Part shown: positions 1 through 5,909 of the stretch, piece after piece
Layout: each line of letters opens with the position of its first letter
Numbering within the stretch: position 1 is the first letter of the stretch
Source: CAMDHY01 sp943372725
Lineage (GTDB): Bacteria > Pseudomonadota > Alphaproteobacteria > Rhizobiales > Segnochrobactraceae
DNA length: 10,451 bases
NCBI GenBank assembly: GCA_943372725.1
Contig: CALRZT010000163.1
Span: 1-10,451, forward strand
Reading direction: 5' to 3'
Made by a program: the position numbers and the translations under genes
Notes under the pieces: generated by a model
The model's input: only the letters and a program-made list of their open reading frames with translations
Databases searched by the model: none
What the model was told of the DNA's origin: nothing

Positions 1-1
1 G

Positions 2-112
2 CCCTACGAGGAGGTGCCGCACCAGGAGATCAAACTGCCGGAGCGGGTGTTCAACCCCGACTACGAGCGCCGGACGCTGCCGCCGGAGCTCTACGTGCCG
101 TCGCGGTACTGA
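2..112 (+). CDS. C-terminal end of a gene, possibly polyphosphate kinase 2 (PPK2) family
   Basis: An open frame enters from the left edge and ends in TGA at 110-112, giving 36 codons with no start in the window. The tail begins PYEEVPHQEIKLPER and ends YVPSRY. PPK2-family proteins commonly end with this kind of tail: a tyrosine/proline start, a KLP-R element and a final aromatic VPxxY-like stretch. The assignment therefore rests on resemblance of the last 36 residues only; no Walker or lid motif of PPK2 is visible here. PPK2 enzymes use polyphosphate to phosphorylate nucleotides in the cytoplasm. The gene is convergent with the VOC gene to its right and shares no operon with anything in the window. 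A different enzyme with a similar tail cannot be excluded. Confidence 0.5.
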   Translation, partial: PYEEVPHQEIKLPERVFNPDYERRTLPPELYVPSRY

Positions 113-232
113 AGGCGCAGCGGCGGGGCGCGAGGCCCCTCCCCGCGCCCGGAGCCGCGCCTGCGGCCGGCCGGCCGGGCCGCCCCGAGCGGGACAGCGC
201 GGGCCGCCGGGCGGCAGCGGCCGCGGCCTCCC
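113..232. other. Very GC-rich intergenic spacer between convergent genes
   Basis: This 120-bp spacer separates two genes that converge on it. It is almost entirely G and C and contains several self-complementary runs, including a GCCGCC...GGCGGC inverted repeat at 203-215 and GGCCGGCC-type runs around 165-180. Any of these could form strong RNA hairpins that end transcription from either side. No T-run follows them, so a standard intrinsic terminator is not demonstrated. No start codon with a ribosome-binding site and no coding frame of interest was seen. Confidence 0.4.
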
Positions 233-712
233 TCAGCCGCGGCGGGCGGCGTCGATCGCCGCCACGTCGATCTTGCCCATCTCCATCATCGCCGCGAAGG
301 CACGCTTCGCCTCCTCACCGCCGGCGGCGAGGGCGTCGGTGAGCGTGCGCGGCGTGATCTGCCAGGAGAGGCCCCACTTGTCCTTGCACCAGCCGCAGGC
401 GCTTTCCTCACCGCCATTGTCGACGATGGCGTTCCACAGCCGGTCGGTCTCGGCCTGGTCGTCGGTGGCGATCTGGAAGGAGAAGGCCTCGGAGTGCCTG
501 AACATCGGCCCGCCGTTGAGGCCGAGGCAGGGGATGCCGGCCACCGTGAAGGTGACGGTGAGCACGTCGCCCGCCTTGCCGGAGGGGTAGTCCGAGGGGG
601 CGTGGAAGACCTCGCCCATGGCGCTGTCGGGGAAGGTGGCGGTGTAGAAGCGGGCGGCCTCCTCGGCGTCGGTTTCGAACCAGAGGCAGACGATGTTCTT
701 CGGCACGGGCAT
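233..712 (-). CDS. VOC family protein, PhnB-like (PF06983 type)
   Basis: A 159-residue protein of the small PhnB-like / '3-demethylubiquinone-9 3-methyltransferase' branch of the vicinal oxygen chelate superfamily. The family hallmarks are visible in order: LWFETDAEEAARFYTATF (10-27), NGGPMF (66-71) followed by EAFSFQI (75-81), CGWCKDKWGLSWQITP (106-121), and MGKIDVAAID near the C-terminus (145-154). The length matches the family. The ATG at 712 is preceded by GAAAGGT at a suitable spacing. The stop of the SRPBCC gene lies 81 bp upstream on the same strand, so the two are probably co-transcribed; VOC and SRPBCC proteins of these types are often neighbours. The family name is historical and most members have no proven methyltransferase activity, so the substrate is unknown. 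It is a cytoplasmic protein without signal peptide or membrane segment. Confidence 0.88.
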   Translation of the reverse strand: MPVPKNIVCLWFETDAEEAARFYTATFPDSAMGEVFHAPSDYPSGKAGDVLTVTFTVAGIPCLGLNGGPMFRHSEAFSFQIATDDQAETDRLWNAIVDNGGEESACGWCKDKWGLSWQITPRTLTDALAAGGEEAKRAFAAMMEMGKIDVAAIDAARRG

Positions 713-793
713 GGCGGAACCTTTCGGGCGGGGGTCACGGGCGGCGGCGGGCAGGGCGCACGCCGGCAGAGTGGAGGCGCCGGGACGGGCGTC

Positions 794-1237
794 CTAGTCG
801 GGGATCTCGGGGCCGACGAGCCCGGCGAGGTTCCTGAGCGACTCCTGCCAGCCGAGGTAACAGGCCTCCGGGGGAATGGCGTCGGGGATGCCAGCCTGGA
901 CGATCGTGAGCTCGGTGCCGACGGAGACGGCCTTCAGCGTCACCGTCACCTCGATCTCGCCGGGCGGGCCGGGCGCGTCGAAGGCGTCGGTGTAGCGCAG
1001 CCGCTCGTTCTCGACGAGCTCGAGGTAGCGGCCGCCGAAGGCGTGGCTGTTGCCGGTCGTGAAGTTGCGGAAGCTCATCCGGTGGGTGCCGCCGACGGTC
1101 GGCTCCAGATGGTGCACCGTGCAGGTGAAGCCGTCGGGCGGCAGCCACTTCGAAAGCGCATCGGCCTCGAGGAAGGCGCGGTAGACCTTCTCCGGCTTCG
1201 CCGTCAGGACGCGGTGCAGGGTGACTGTGCCGGGCAT
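794..1237 (-). CDS. SRPBCC / AHSA1-like (START-fold) protein
   Basis: A 147-residue protein of the AHSA1-like SRPBCC superfamily, small cytoplasmic proteins with a hydrophobic ligand cavity. It shows the typical opening (HRVLTAKPEKVYRAFLEADALSKWLPPDGF, split here over residues 8-37), a central GGTHRMSFRN strand (49-58), GGRYLELVENERLRYTD (68-84), and a final helix with GWQESLRNLAGLV (129-141), the usual C-terminal element. An open frame continues upstream to 1606, but ATG at 1237 is chosen because family homology begins there and GGAGGA sits about 8 bases before it. The extension overlaps the beta-barrel gene in another frame and reads as arginine-rich shadow sequence. It is the first gene of a likely two-gene unit with the PhnB-like VOC gene. 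Ligand and role are unknown; such genes are often beside an ArsR regulator, but none is present here. Confidence 0.87.
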   Translation of the reverse strand: MPGTVTLHRVLTAKPEKVYRAFLEADALSKWLPPDGFTCTVHHLEPTVGGTHRMSFRNFTTGNSHAFGGRYLELVENERLRYTDAFDAPGPPGEIEVTVTLKAVSVGTELTIVQAGIPDAIPPEACYLGWQESLRNLAGLVGPEIPD

Positions 1238-1291
1238 GGGTCTCGTCCTCCGGGAGAGCGATCTGCCCCGAGGACGGACGAGCGGCGGCGG

Positions 1292-1315
1292 CGCCGACAC
1301 CGGCGACGAATTTTT
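1292..1315 (+). terminator. Weak terminator-like hairpin and T-run, antisense to the flanking genes
   Basis: A CGCCG (1292-1296) / CGGCG (1301-1305) inverted repeat with a 4-base loop is followed by ACGAA and then five T (1311-1315). It reads as a terminator only on the + strand, whereas both flanking genes are on the - strand. The stem is short and the T-run is displaced from it. The same A/T patch, read as TAAAAATT on the - strand, lies 75 bases before the SRPBCC start and could instead contribute to that gene's promoter. No matching -35 element is obvious. Confidence 0.22.
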
Positions 1316-1330
1316 ACCCGAGGCGCGCGG

Positions 1331-1354
1331 CCCGGCGGCCGGGGGGACGCCGGG
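1331..1354 (-). terminator. GC-rich inverted repeats after the DUF1254/beta-barrel pair
   Basis: CCCGG (1331-1335) can pair with CCGGG (1339-1343), or CCCGGC (1331-1336) with GCCGGG (1349-1354). These lie about 30-50 bases past the stop of the beta-barrel gene in its direction of transcription. The position suits a transcription end, but no T-run follows on that strand, so this is only a possible terminator. Confidence 0.22.
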
Positions 1355-1383
1355 GTGCGTCGGCGCTGCCGGCCGCCCAGCCC

Positions 1384-2247
1384 TCAGAAGTGGAAGGCGA
1401 GGCTGACGGTCGGGCCGTGCATGGTGGTGTTGTAGCGGAAGTTGTTGCCGTTCGAGCGGTTCTGGTAGTCCTCGTAGAGGTAGCGGTAGCCGATCGCCGA
1501 GGAGATCGACGGCGTCCACATGTAGCCGACGCCGAGATAGCCGCTGCTCGACAGCTCCGAGCCGACGCCGAAGCCGCCGATGTCGGCGATGGCGTTGACG
1601 AACCATTTCTCGTCGATCGCCCAGTGGGCGGCGAAGCCGATCGTCGGGTCGACCCAGCTCTGGGTGCCGCTCGCCTTGCGCGACGGCAGGATCGTCGGGC
1701 GCAGCCGCGCGTCGACCGACAGGTTGACGTAGCGCACGCCGCCGGTGACGGCGACCTCGAGGTTCGGGACGTGGAGCGGCAGGACGTAGCCGACCGCGCC
1801 GCTGGCGACGACCTCGGTGAGCTCGGCACTGAGCCGGCTGCGCCCGAAGCGGCCGACCGTCTCCTTGTGCGACAGGCGCGCGAGCACGAGATCGGCGAGA
1901 AACAGCCAGTTGCCGTTGCTGGCGGCGAACGAGCCCATGACGGCGCCGTCGAGGTTCTGCAGCACGTCCGACAGCGAGGCGTCGACCGGCACAGTCGGCA
2001 GGTTGCGGATGCCGAGGTCGCCGTTGACGGCTGTCGCCCAGCCATAGAGCGTCGCCTGGAAGCGCCAGTCCGAGGCCGGCGGGGCGGCTTCGTCCCCGGC
2101 CGGCGGTGGCGCCGCCGGGTCGGCGGCGAGGGCCGGGCCGCCGCCGGCGGCGATCGCGAGGGCGGCCGCGACCGCCAACGCCGGGAGCCGTGACGCCGCG
2201 CGGGCGGATTGCGGCGACGAGCGCCGCCGATCGTTGCGGTTCGCCAT
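1384..2247 (-). CDS. Outer-membrane beta-barrel protein, unnamed family
   Basis: A 287-residue exported protein. The N-terminus has an arginine-rich stretch (residues 5-20), a hydrophobic core LPALAVAAALAIAA (21-34) and an ALA-A cleavage site near residue 41. An Ala/Pro-rich linker (43-59) follows, and then alternating aromatic/hydrophobic strands: WRFQATLYGWATAVNGDLG (61-79), NWLFLADLVLARLS (113-126), GGVRYVNLSVDARL (169-182), GYLGVGYMW (236-244) and SSAIGYRYLYEDYQ (249-262). The chain ends in phenylalanine (SLAFHF), the usual barrel-assembly signal. The LYGW..G..G opening and a V-DAS-SD-L-LD segment (88-100) recall a family of uncharacterised proteobacterial barrels. A GTG at 2259 is also in frame, but ATG at 2247 has GAGG at good spacing. 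It starts 13 bp after the DUF1254 stop, so the two are almost certainly co-transcribed. Function is unknown; a pore or structural barrel is inferred. Confidence 0.78.
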   Translation of the reverse strand: MANRNDRRRSSPQSARAASRLPALAVAAALAIAAGGGPALAADPAAPPPAGDEAAPPASDWRFQATLYGWATAVNGDLGIRNLPTVPVDASLSDVLQNLDGAVMGSFAASNGNWLFLADLVLARLSHKETVGRFGRSRLSAELTEVVASGAVGYVLPLHVPNLEVAVTGGVRYVNLSVDARLRPTILPSRKASGTQSWVDPTIGFAAHWAIDEKWFVNAIADIGGFGVGSELSSSGYLGVGYMWTPSISSAIGYRYLYEDYQNRSNGNNFRYNTTMHGPTVSLAFHF

Positions 2248-2260
2248 CGTTCCCGCCACC

Positions 2261-3691
2261 TCAGCCGACCTTGGTGACGGCCGGGATCGGCCACGACCCG
2301 TTGAGGATCGAGGGGGCGTTCTCGTCCGGCCAGTAGAGCCGCAGCATCAGGTTGAAGCGGTCCTTCGGCGCCGGCAGCCAGTTCGCCTCCTTGTCCGCCC
2401 CGGGGCTCTCGTTCTGGATGTAGAGAACGAGCGACCCGTCCGTCCCGTAGACCGGGTTGGTCCTGAGGCTCATGGCATAGCGGTTGATCGGGTTGGCGAC
2501 GAAGAACATGTTCGCGTCGTACATGGTGAGCGACCAGAAACCCTTCACCGGAGGCAGCTGGCCGGCCGGGAAGCGCAGTTCGTACCTGTTCGCGCCGGTG
2601 TAGTCGCGGCCGTCGGGGTCCTTCAGCGAGGTCGGATAGACGGCGTCCTGCGGCCGGTTGGCGCCGAGGCCGATGGCGGTGATCAGCGCCCGCTGCAGGT
2701 AGTCGGTGCCATAGAGCCCGGTCCGGGTGGTGTAGCCCCAGCCGTTGATGTCCTGGACGTCGCCGTGGCTGTCCTTGAAGTGCAGCATGATGCGGTCGTA
2801 GGAGAGCTGCGGCAGCCGCTTCTCCCAGCGCGCATCGATCGCCTTGGGGTCGAAGCTCTGGCCGGGCACGAGGCCGATCGCCTGGAAGCGCGCGATCGCC
2901 GCGGCGTCCTTCGGCGCCGGCGGGTTCTTCTTCAGGAGCTCGGCGAGGAGGGTGAAGTATTCCGTCGCCGACAGGGCGTTCACCTGGTCGCGCACCGGCG
3001 TCTTCATGTCGATGGCGGGATCGACCGTGCCCGCGGGGGGCGTGTAGTCCTTGCCGAGGGCACTCAGCGGGAACAGCCTGAACGCGTCCTGGAGGGCATG
3101 CACCGCGGCGTAGTCCTCGGGCGTGCCCGTGCAGTAGATGCGGCCGAGCATCCAGACGATATCCGTCGGCGACTTCAGCTGCACCATGCCGTCCGGCACC
3201 GTGCCGGACCAGCCGGGGCCGGTGACGAGATAGGTCGCAGCGCCCGTGCCGGTGGTGCGCGACCCGGGCACCTGGAACACCTCCGTCCAGCCGTCGAGGA
3301 AGGGCAGCAGGAAGTAGCGTCCCTTCATGTCCGGCACGCTGACCACCCAGGGCTCGTCGCCGACGTCCAGGAAGGCGGTGGTGTAGAGCGTGTCGGCGTT
3401 CGGCGCGGTGACGTCGCGGAAGGCGGCGTCCGGATAGGTGCGCAGCTTGTTCAGCGTGCCCATCGGCGCGCGGGAGCCCGCCGGCGCGGCGACATTGGTG
3501 ATCACCCGCCGGGTCATCTCCATGGTGACGAGCGGATAGCCGTAGACATAGGCGTCCGAGGCGATGGCGAAGTCTTCCGTTCCCTCGACGAGGTCGTGGA
3601 TCGGTCCATCCCACGCGAAAGTGGGATCAGCCGCCATGCCGGCGGCAAGGGCGGTGGCGCCGAGCAGTACGGCGCGACGGGTCGGATACAT
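2261..3691 (-). CDS. Exported DUF1254 / DUF1214 domain protein
   Basis: A 476-residue protein with the two-domain DUF1254 (about 40-200) plus DUF1214 (about 350-460) architecture and typical family length. Recognisable segments are AYVYGYPLVTMEMTRRV (47-63), NADTLYTTAFLDV (98-110), GRYFLLPFLDGWTEVF (124-139), NGWGYTTRTGLYGTDYLQRA (316-335), GFWSLTMYDANMFFVANPIN (384-403) and DRFNLMLRLYWP (444-455). The N-terminus, MYPTRRAVLLGATALAAG, has paired arginines before a hydrophobic run and looks like a Tat or Sec signal with cleavage near FAWDG (about 26). An in-frame TTG lies at 3712, but ATG at 3691 with GGGGGAG upstream fits better and starts at the signal peptide. It is the first gene of the pair with the beta-barrel protein and is divergent from an AraC regulator. 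No reaction can be assigned; the family is widespread and largely uncharacterised. A periplasmic location is inferred from the signal. Confidence 0.9.
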   Translation of the reverse strand: MYPTRRAVLLGATALAAGMAADPTFAWDGPIHDLVEGTEDFAIASDAYVYGYPLVTMEMTRRVITNVAAPAGSRAPMGTLNKLRTYPDAAFRDVTAPNADTLYTTAFLDVGDEPWVVSVPDMKGRYFLLPFLDGWTEVFQVPGSRTTGTGAATYLVTGPGWSGTVPDGMVQLKSPTDIVWMLGRIYCTGTPEDYAAVHALQDAFRLFPLSALGKDYTPPAGTVDPAIDMKTPVRDQVNALSATEYFTLLAELLKKNPPAPKDAAAIARFQAIGLVPGQSFDPKAIDARWEKRLPQLSYDRIMLHFKDSHGDVQDINGWGYTTRTGLYGTDYLQRALITAIGLGANRPQDAVYPTSLKDPDGRDYTGANRYELRFPAGQLPPVKGFWSLTMYDANMFFVANPINRYAMSLRTNPVYGTDGSLVLYIQNESPGADKEANWLPAPKDRFNLMLRLYWPDENAPSILNGSWPIPAVTKVG

Positions 3692-4035
3692 GCAGTCACT
3701 CCCCCAACTCAAATCTCGTGCAGGCGAACATTTTCACCCGGCCTGGCCGGCCAGAAGCGACCTCGCCGCCGCCCCGTGGGCGGGCGAGCGGGCCGGTTTT
3801 CTGCCGCAGACGACGCGATTACACTCTAGACTGAGCGGACAAGCAGCCATGACTGGCCGCCCGCGCGCCCTCTACTCGGACCGAACGCTTTCCCCCACGG
3901 CGAACGCACGGCAGCAAAATGATACCCCACCACTTTACTGTCGCAATCGCCGCAAAGCATCGTCTTGCGCAGGCTCAGAGGCATAACTTAAGAAAAAGGC
4001 CGCCGCTTGCTTTTTGAGGACAGGGGCCGGGAATT
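3692..4035. promoter_or_regulatory. Divergent promoter region between the DUF1254 gene and the AraC-family regulator
   Basis: This 344-bp stretch has no supported gene and should hold the promoters of both divergent genes. It is less GC-rich than its surroundings, especially 3810-4035. It contains a perfect 12-base palindrome CTGGCCGGCCAG at 3743-3754, inside the probable leader of the DUF1254 gene, and an A-run/T-run inverted repeat at 3993-4015 just before the regulator. Possible -10-like patches occur (TAGAGT/TAATCG on the - strand around 3820-3830; CATAAC at 3982-3987 on the + strand), but none pairs convincingly with a -35 at 16-18 bases. AraC-family regulators often bind in such regions; no clear direct-repeat operator was recognised. 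Confidence 0.5.
3993..4015 (+). promoter_or_regulatory. Hairpin candidate in the leader of the AraC-family gene
   Basis: AAAAAG (3993-3998) and CTTTTT (4010-4015) are exact inverted repeats around an 11-base GC-rich loop. The right arm ends immediately before the GAGGACAGGGG stretch that contains the ribosome-binding site of the regulator. In RNA this would be a weak A-U stem. It could affect translation initiation or act as a poor terminator in either direction. The repeat is seen directly; any function is inferred. Confidence 0.28.
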
Positions 4036-5043
4036 TTGACCAGTGTTCCGCTCCAGCGCGTCGGCCCGGTCGCCGCGTTGCCCGGCCTGCTCGGCGAGCT
4101 CGGCGTGAGCCTCGAGGAGGCCTGCGCCGGCAGCGGTATCGCACCGGACGACCTCGCTCCCGAGGTGCGACTTCCCTATCCCGCGCTGATCGGGCTGCTC
4201 GAGCGGTCGGCGACGCTGGCGCGCTGCCCGCAGCTCGGCCTGCTGCTCGGAGCGCGCTGCGACCACCTCAGCCTCGGAGCCATCGGCGAGATGATGGCCG
4301 CGGCCCCGACGCTCGGCGACGCCTTCAGCGACTATGTCGGGCTGCAGATCGGCTATTCGCGCGGCGCGACGGTCTACCTTCAGCGCAGCGGCGAGGACTT
4401 CGTGCTCGGCTATGGTCTCTATGATTCGAGGACCGGCCCGAGCCGGCAAATCCACGACCTCGTCGCCGCCCTCGGCTGCAACATGGTTCGGGCCCTGACC
4501 GGCGGACGGGGACAGGTGCTGCGCGTGCTGGCGTGCATCAGCCCGCCGGAGAGCCTCGCGGCGCATCGCAGCGTCCTGAAGGCGACGGTGCACTTCGACC
4601 AGGAACAGACGGCGGTCGTGATCTCGGCGCGGGACATGGCGCTCCCCCTGCCGGGGCACGATCCGGTACGCCGGCTGCAGCTGCGCACCGCGATCCGGCA
4701 GAAGCTGCGCGGCGAACTCGAGGACGTGGCGGCGAATGTCCGCCACGTCCTGCGGCCGCGCCTGATGCTCGGCGAGGCGAATCGGGAGGCCGTCGCCCGC
4801 GAACTCGGCCTCTCGGCCCGCACCCTGGCGCGCCATCTCGCCCGCGCCGGCACCAGCTTCGAGGCGATCAAGGACGAGGTCCGCTTTACGATCGCCCGCG
4901 AGTTGCTGGCGCTGACCCGCCTGCCGATCAGCCGGATCGGCGGGGCGCTGGCCTATTCGACCAACAGTGCCTTCGATCATGCGTTCACGCGCTGGGCTGG
5001 AACGACCCCGTCGCAATGGCGGTCGGCGCACGCCTCCGCCTGA
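4036..5043 (+). CDS. AraC-family transcriptional regulator (PF12625-type N-terminal domain)
   Basis: A 335-residue regulator. The N-terminal two thirds (about 10-205) resembles the 'arabinose-binding domain' of OruR/VirS-like AraC proteins: LPGLLGELGVSLEEA (15-29), LLERSATL...PQLGLLLGAR (54-74) and a LGAIGEMMAAAPTLGDAF (80-97) helix typical of that group. The C-terminus carries the two AraC helix-turn-helix units: AVARELGLSARTLARHL (252-268) and ISRIGGALAYSTNSAF (298-313), followed by HAFTRWAGTTPSQWR (315-329), the family signature. The start is TTG at 4036; no ATG or GTG lies in frame near it, and AGGGG lies about 9 bases upstream. It is divergent from the DUF1254/beta-barrel pair, and by the usual logic of such arrangements probably controls that pair in response to a small molecule. 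The effector is unknown. It converges with the GST gene downstream. Confidence 0.9.
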   Translation: MTSVPLQRVGPVAALPGLLGELGVSLEEACAGSGIAPDDLAPEVRLPYPALIGLLERSATLARCPQLGLLLGARCDHLSLGAIGEMMAAAPTLGDAFSDYVGLQIGYSRGATVYLQRSGEDFVLGYGLYDSRTGPSRQIHDLVAALGCNMVRALTGGRGQVLRVLACISPPESLAAHRSVLKATVHFDQEQTAVVISARDMALPLPGHDPVRRLQLRTAIRQKLRGELEDVAANVRHVLRPRLMLGEANREAVARELGLSARTLARHLARAGTSFEAIKDEVRFTIARELLALTRLPISRIGGALAYSTNSAFDHAFTRWAGTTPSQWRSAHASA

Positions 5044-5083
5044 CGGCCCCACCTTCGGCAGCGACACCTCGGCGCTCCGGCGA

Positions 5084-5106
5084 TCCCGGCCGCCTCCGGT
5101 CCGGGA
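5084..5106. terminator. Inverted repeat between convergent AraC-family and GST genes
   Basis: TCCCGG (5084-5089) and CCGGGA (5101-5106) form a 6-bp stem with an 11-base loop in the 117-bp gap between two converging genes. Being symmetric, it could work in both directions. No T-run follows on either strand, so the call rests on position and symmetry only. Confidence 0.25.
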
Positions 5107-5160
5107 CCAGCCGAGCGGCATCGGACGACCGAAACCGTCGAGCGAACGCGCCGGCGCCCC

Positions 5161-5763
5161 TCACACCCCCGCAGCGTTGATCGCAGCGGCGCGCTGGAAG
5201 GCGGGGCGGGCCTCGCAGCGGTCGATGTAGGCCTCGAAGTTCGGACGGCTCTCGACGAACTTGAACAGGCGGACGCCGAAGTGGAGGTCCGTGCCGACCA
5301 TCACGTCGGCGGCGGTGAAGCGGTCGCCGAGCAGCCACGGGCCGGTCGAGAGCGCCTGGTCGAGCACGTCCATCACCGCGTCGTAACCGCCCCAGCCGGC
5401 AAGCGACGGCCGGTCGATCGTCCAGCCCATCGCCTTCTGCATGTAGGCGGGCTCGACGCAGCCGGCGGAGAAGAACAGCCATTGCAGCCAGCGCCCGCGG
5501 TCAGGGTCGCCGATCGGCGGGGCGAGGCCGCTGTCGGGCGCGAGGTCGGCGACGTAGGCACAGAGCGCGGCTGATTCCGCAACCTTCGCCTCGCCGTTCG
5601 TCAGCGCCGGCACCTTGCCCATCGGGTTCACCGCCAGGAAGGCCGGCTGCTTGTGCTCGCCGGCCGCCAGGTCGAGCTTCACCCGCTCATAGGGCAGCCC
5701 GGCTTCCTCCAGCAGCCACAGGGCCCGGGTGGAGCGGGTGTTGGGGGACCAGTAGAGCTTCAC
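5161..5763 (-). CDS. Glutathione S-transferase family protein
   Basis: A 200-residue cytosolic GST-fold protein. The thioredoxin-like domain (1-75) opens KLYWSPNTRSTRALWLLEE (2-20), with the active-site serine/threonine region at S6-T9 or S11-T12. It continues with NPMGKVPAL (46-54), which includes the cis-proline P52, and ESAAL (63-67), the glutathione gamma-glutamyl contact motif. The helical domain shows WLQWLFFSAG (92-101) and the N-capping box LGDRFTAADVMVG (145-157). The listed frame extends to 5811, but GTG at 5763 is chosen because GGAGG lies 7 bases before it and the beta-strand of the fold starts directly after it. It follows the type I secretion adaptor gene on the same strand with 146 bp between, so it may be a separate unit. 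It converges with the AraC-family gene. GSTs conjugate glutathione to, or bind, electrophilic or hydrophobic molecules; the substrate here is unknown. Confidence 0.9.
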   Translation of the reverse strand: MKLYWSPNTRSTRALWLLEEAGLPYERVKLDLAAGEHKQPAFLAVNPMGKVPALTNGEAKVAESAALCAYVADLAPDSGLAPPIGDPDRGRWLQWLFFSAGCVEPAYMQKAMGWTIDRPSLAGWGGYDAVMDVLDQALSTGPWLLGDRFTAADVMVGTDLHFGVRLFKFVESRPNFEAYIDRCEARPAFQRAAAINAAGV

Positions 5764-5876
5764 GGTCGAGCCTCCACGACAGCTGAGATGCTGCGAACAT
5801 ATCGGGAACACAAAACGCTGTCGAGGGCTGGTGCTCGCGAGAGCCCATCGCGTGGCCCGCTGCGTCAGGCGGCGGC

Positions 5877-5895
5877 GCCGGCCCGTGTGGCCGGC
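5877..5895 (-). terminator. GC hairpin just after the type I secretion adaptor gene
   Basis: GCCGGCC (5877-5883) and GGCCGGC (5889-5895) form a perfect 7-bp stem with a 5-base loop, 14 bases past the stop of the HlyD-type gene. The position is right for ending the heme/secretion operon before the GST gene, but there is no T-run on the - strand after it. It may act as a weak terminator, or simply as a 3' stabilising hairpin. Confidence 0.35.
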
Positions 5896-5909
5896 CTCCG
5901 TCCTCGCGC

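Noticed and set aside
1238..1606. N-terminal extension of the SRPBCC frame overlapping the beta-barrel gene
   Set aside because: The extension is arginine/proline-rich shadow sequence antiparallel in character to a normal protein, while the family homology and a strong ribosome site start at 1237.
2234..3829. Long + strand open frame opposite the DUF1254 gene
   Set aside because: It is the mirror of a gene with clear DUF1254/DUF1214 motifs and a signal peptide; its own translation is Arg/Val/Gly-rich without motifs.
3849..3986. Short + strand frame (45 codons, ATG at 3849) in the divergent promoter region
   Set aside because: It has no ribosome-binding site before the ATG, no recognisable composition or motif, and it sits where two divergent promoters are expected.
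3965..3993. TTGCGC followed by TTAAGA as a sigma-70 promoter for the AraC-family gene
   Set aside because: The spacing of 17 is right, but the -10 hexamer matches the consensus poorly, so it is not reported as a promoter.
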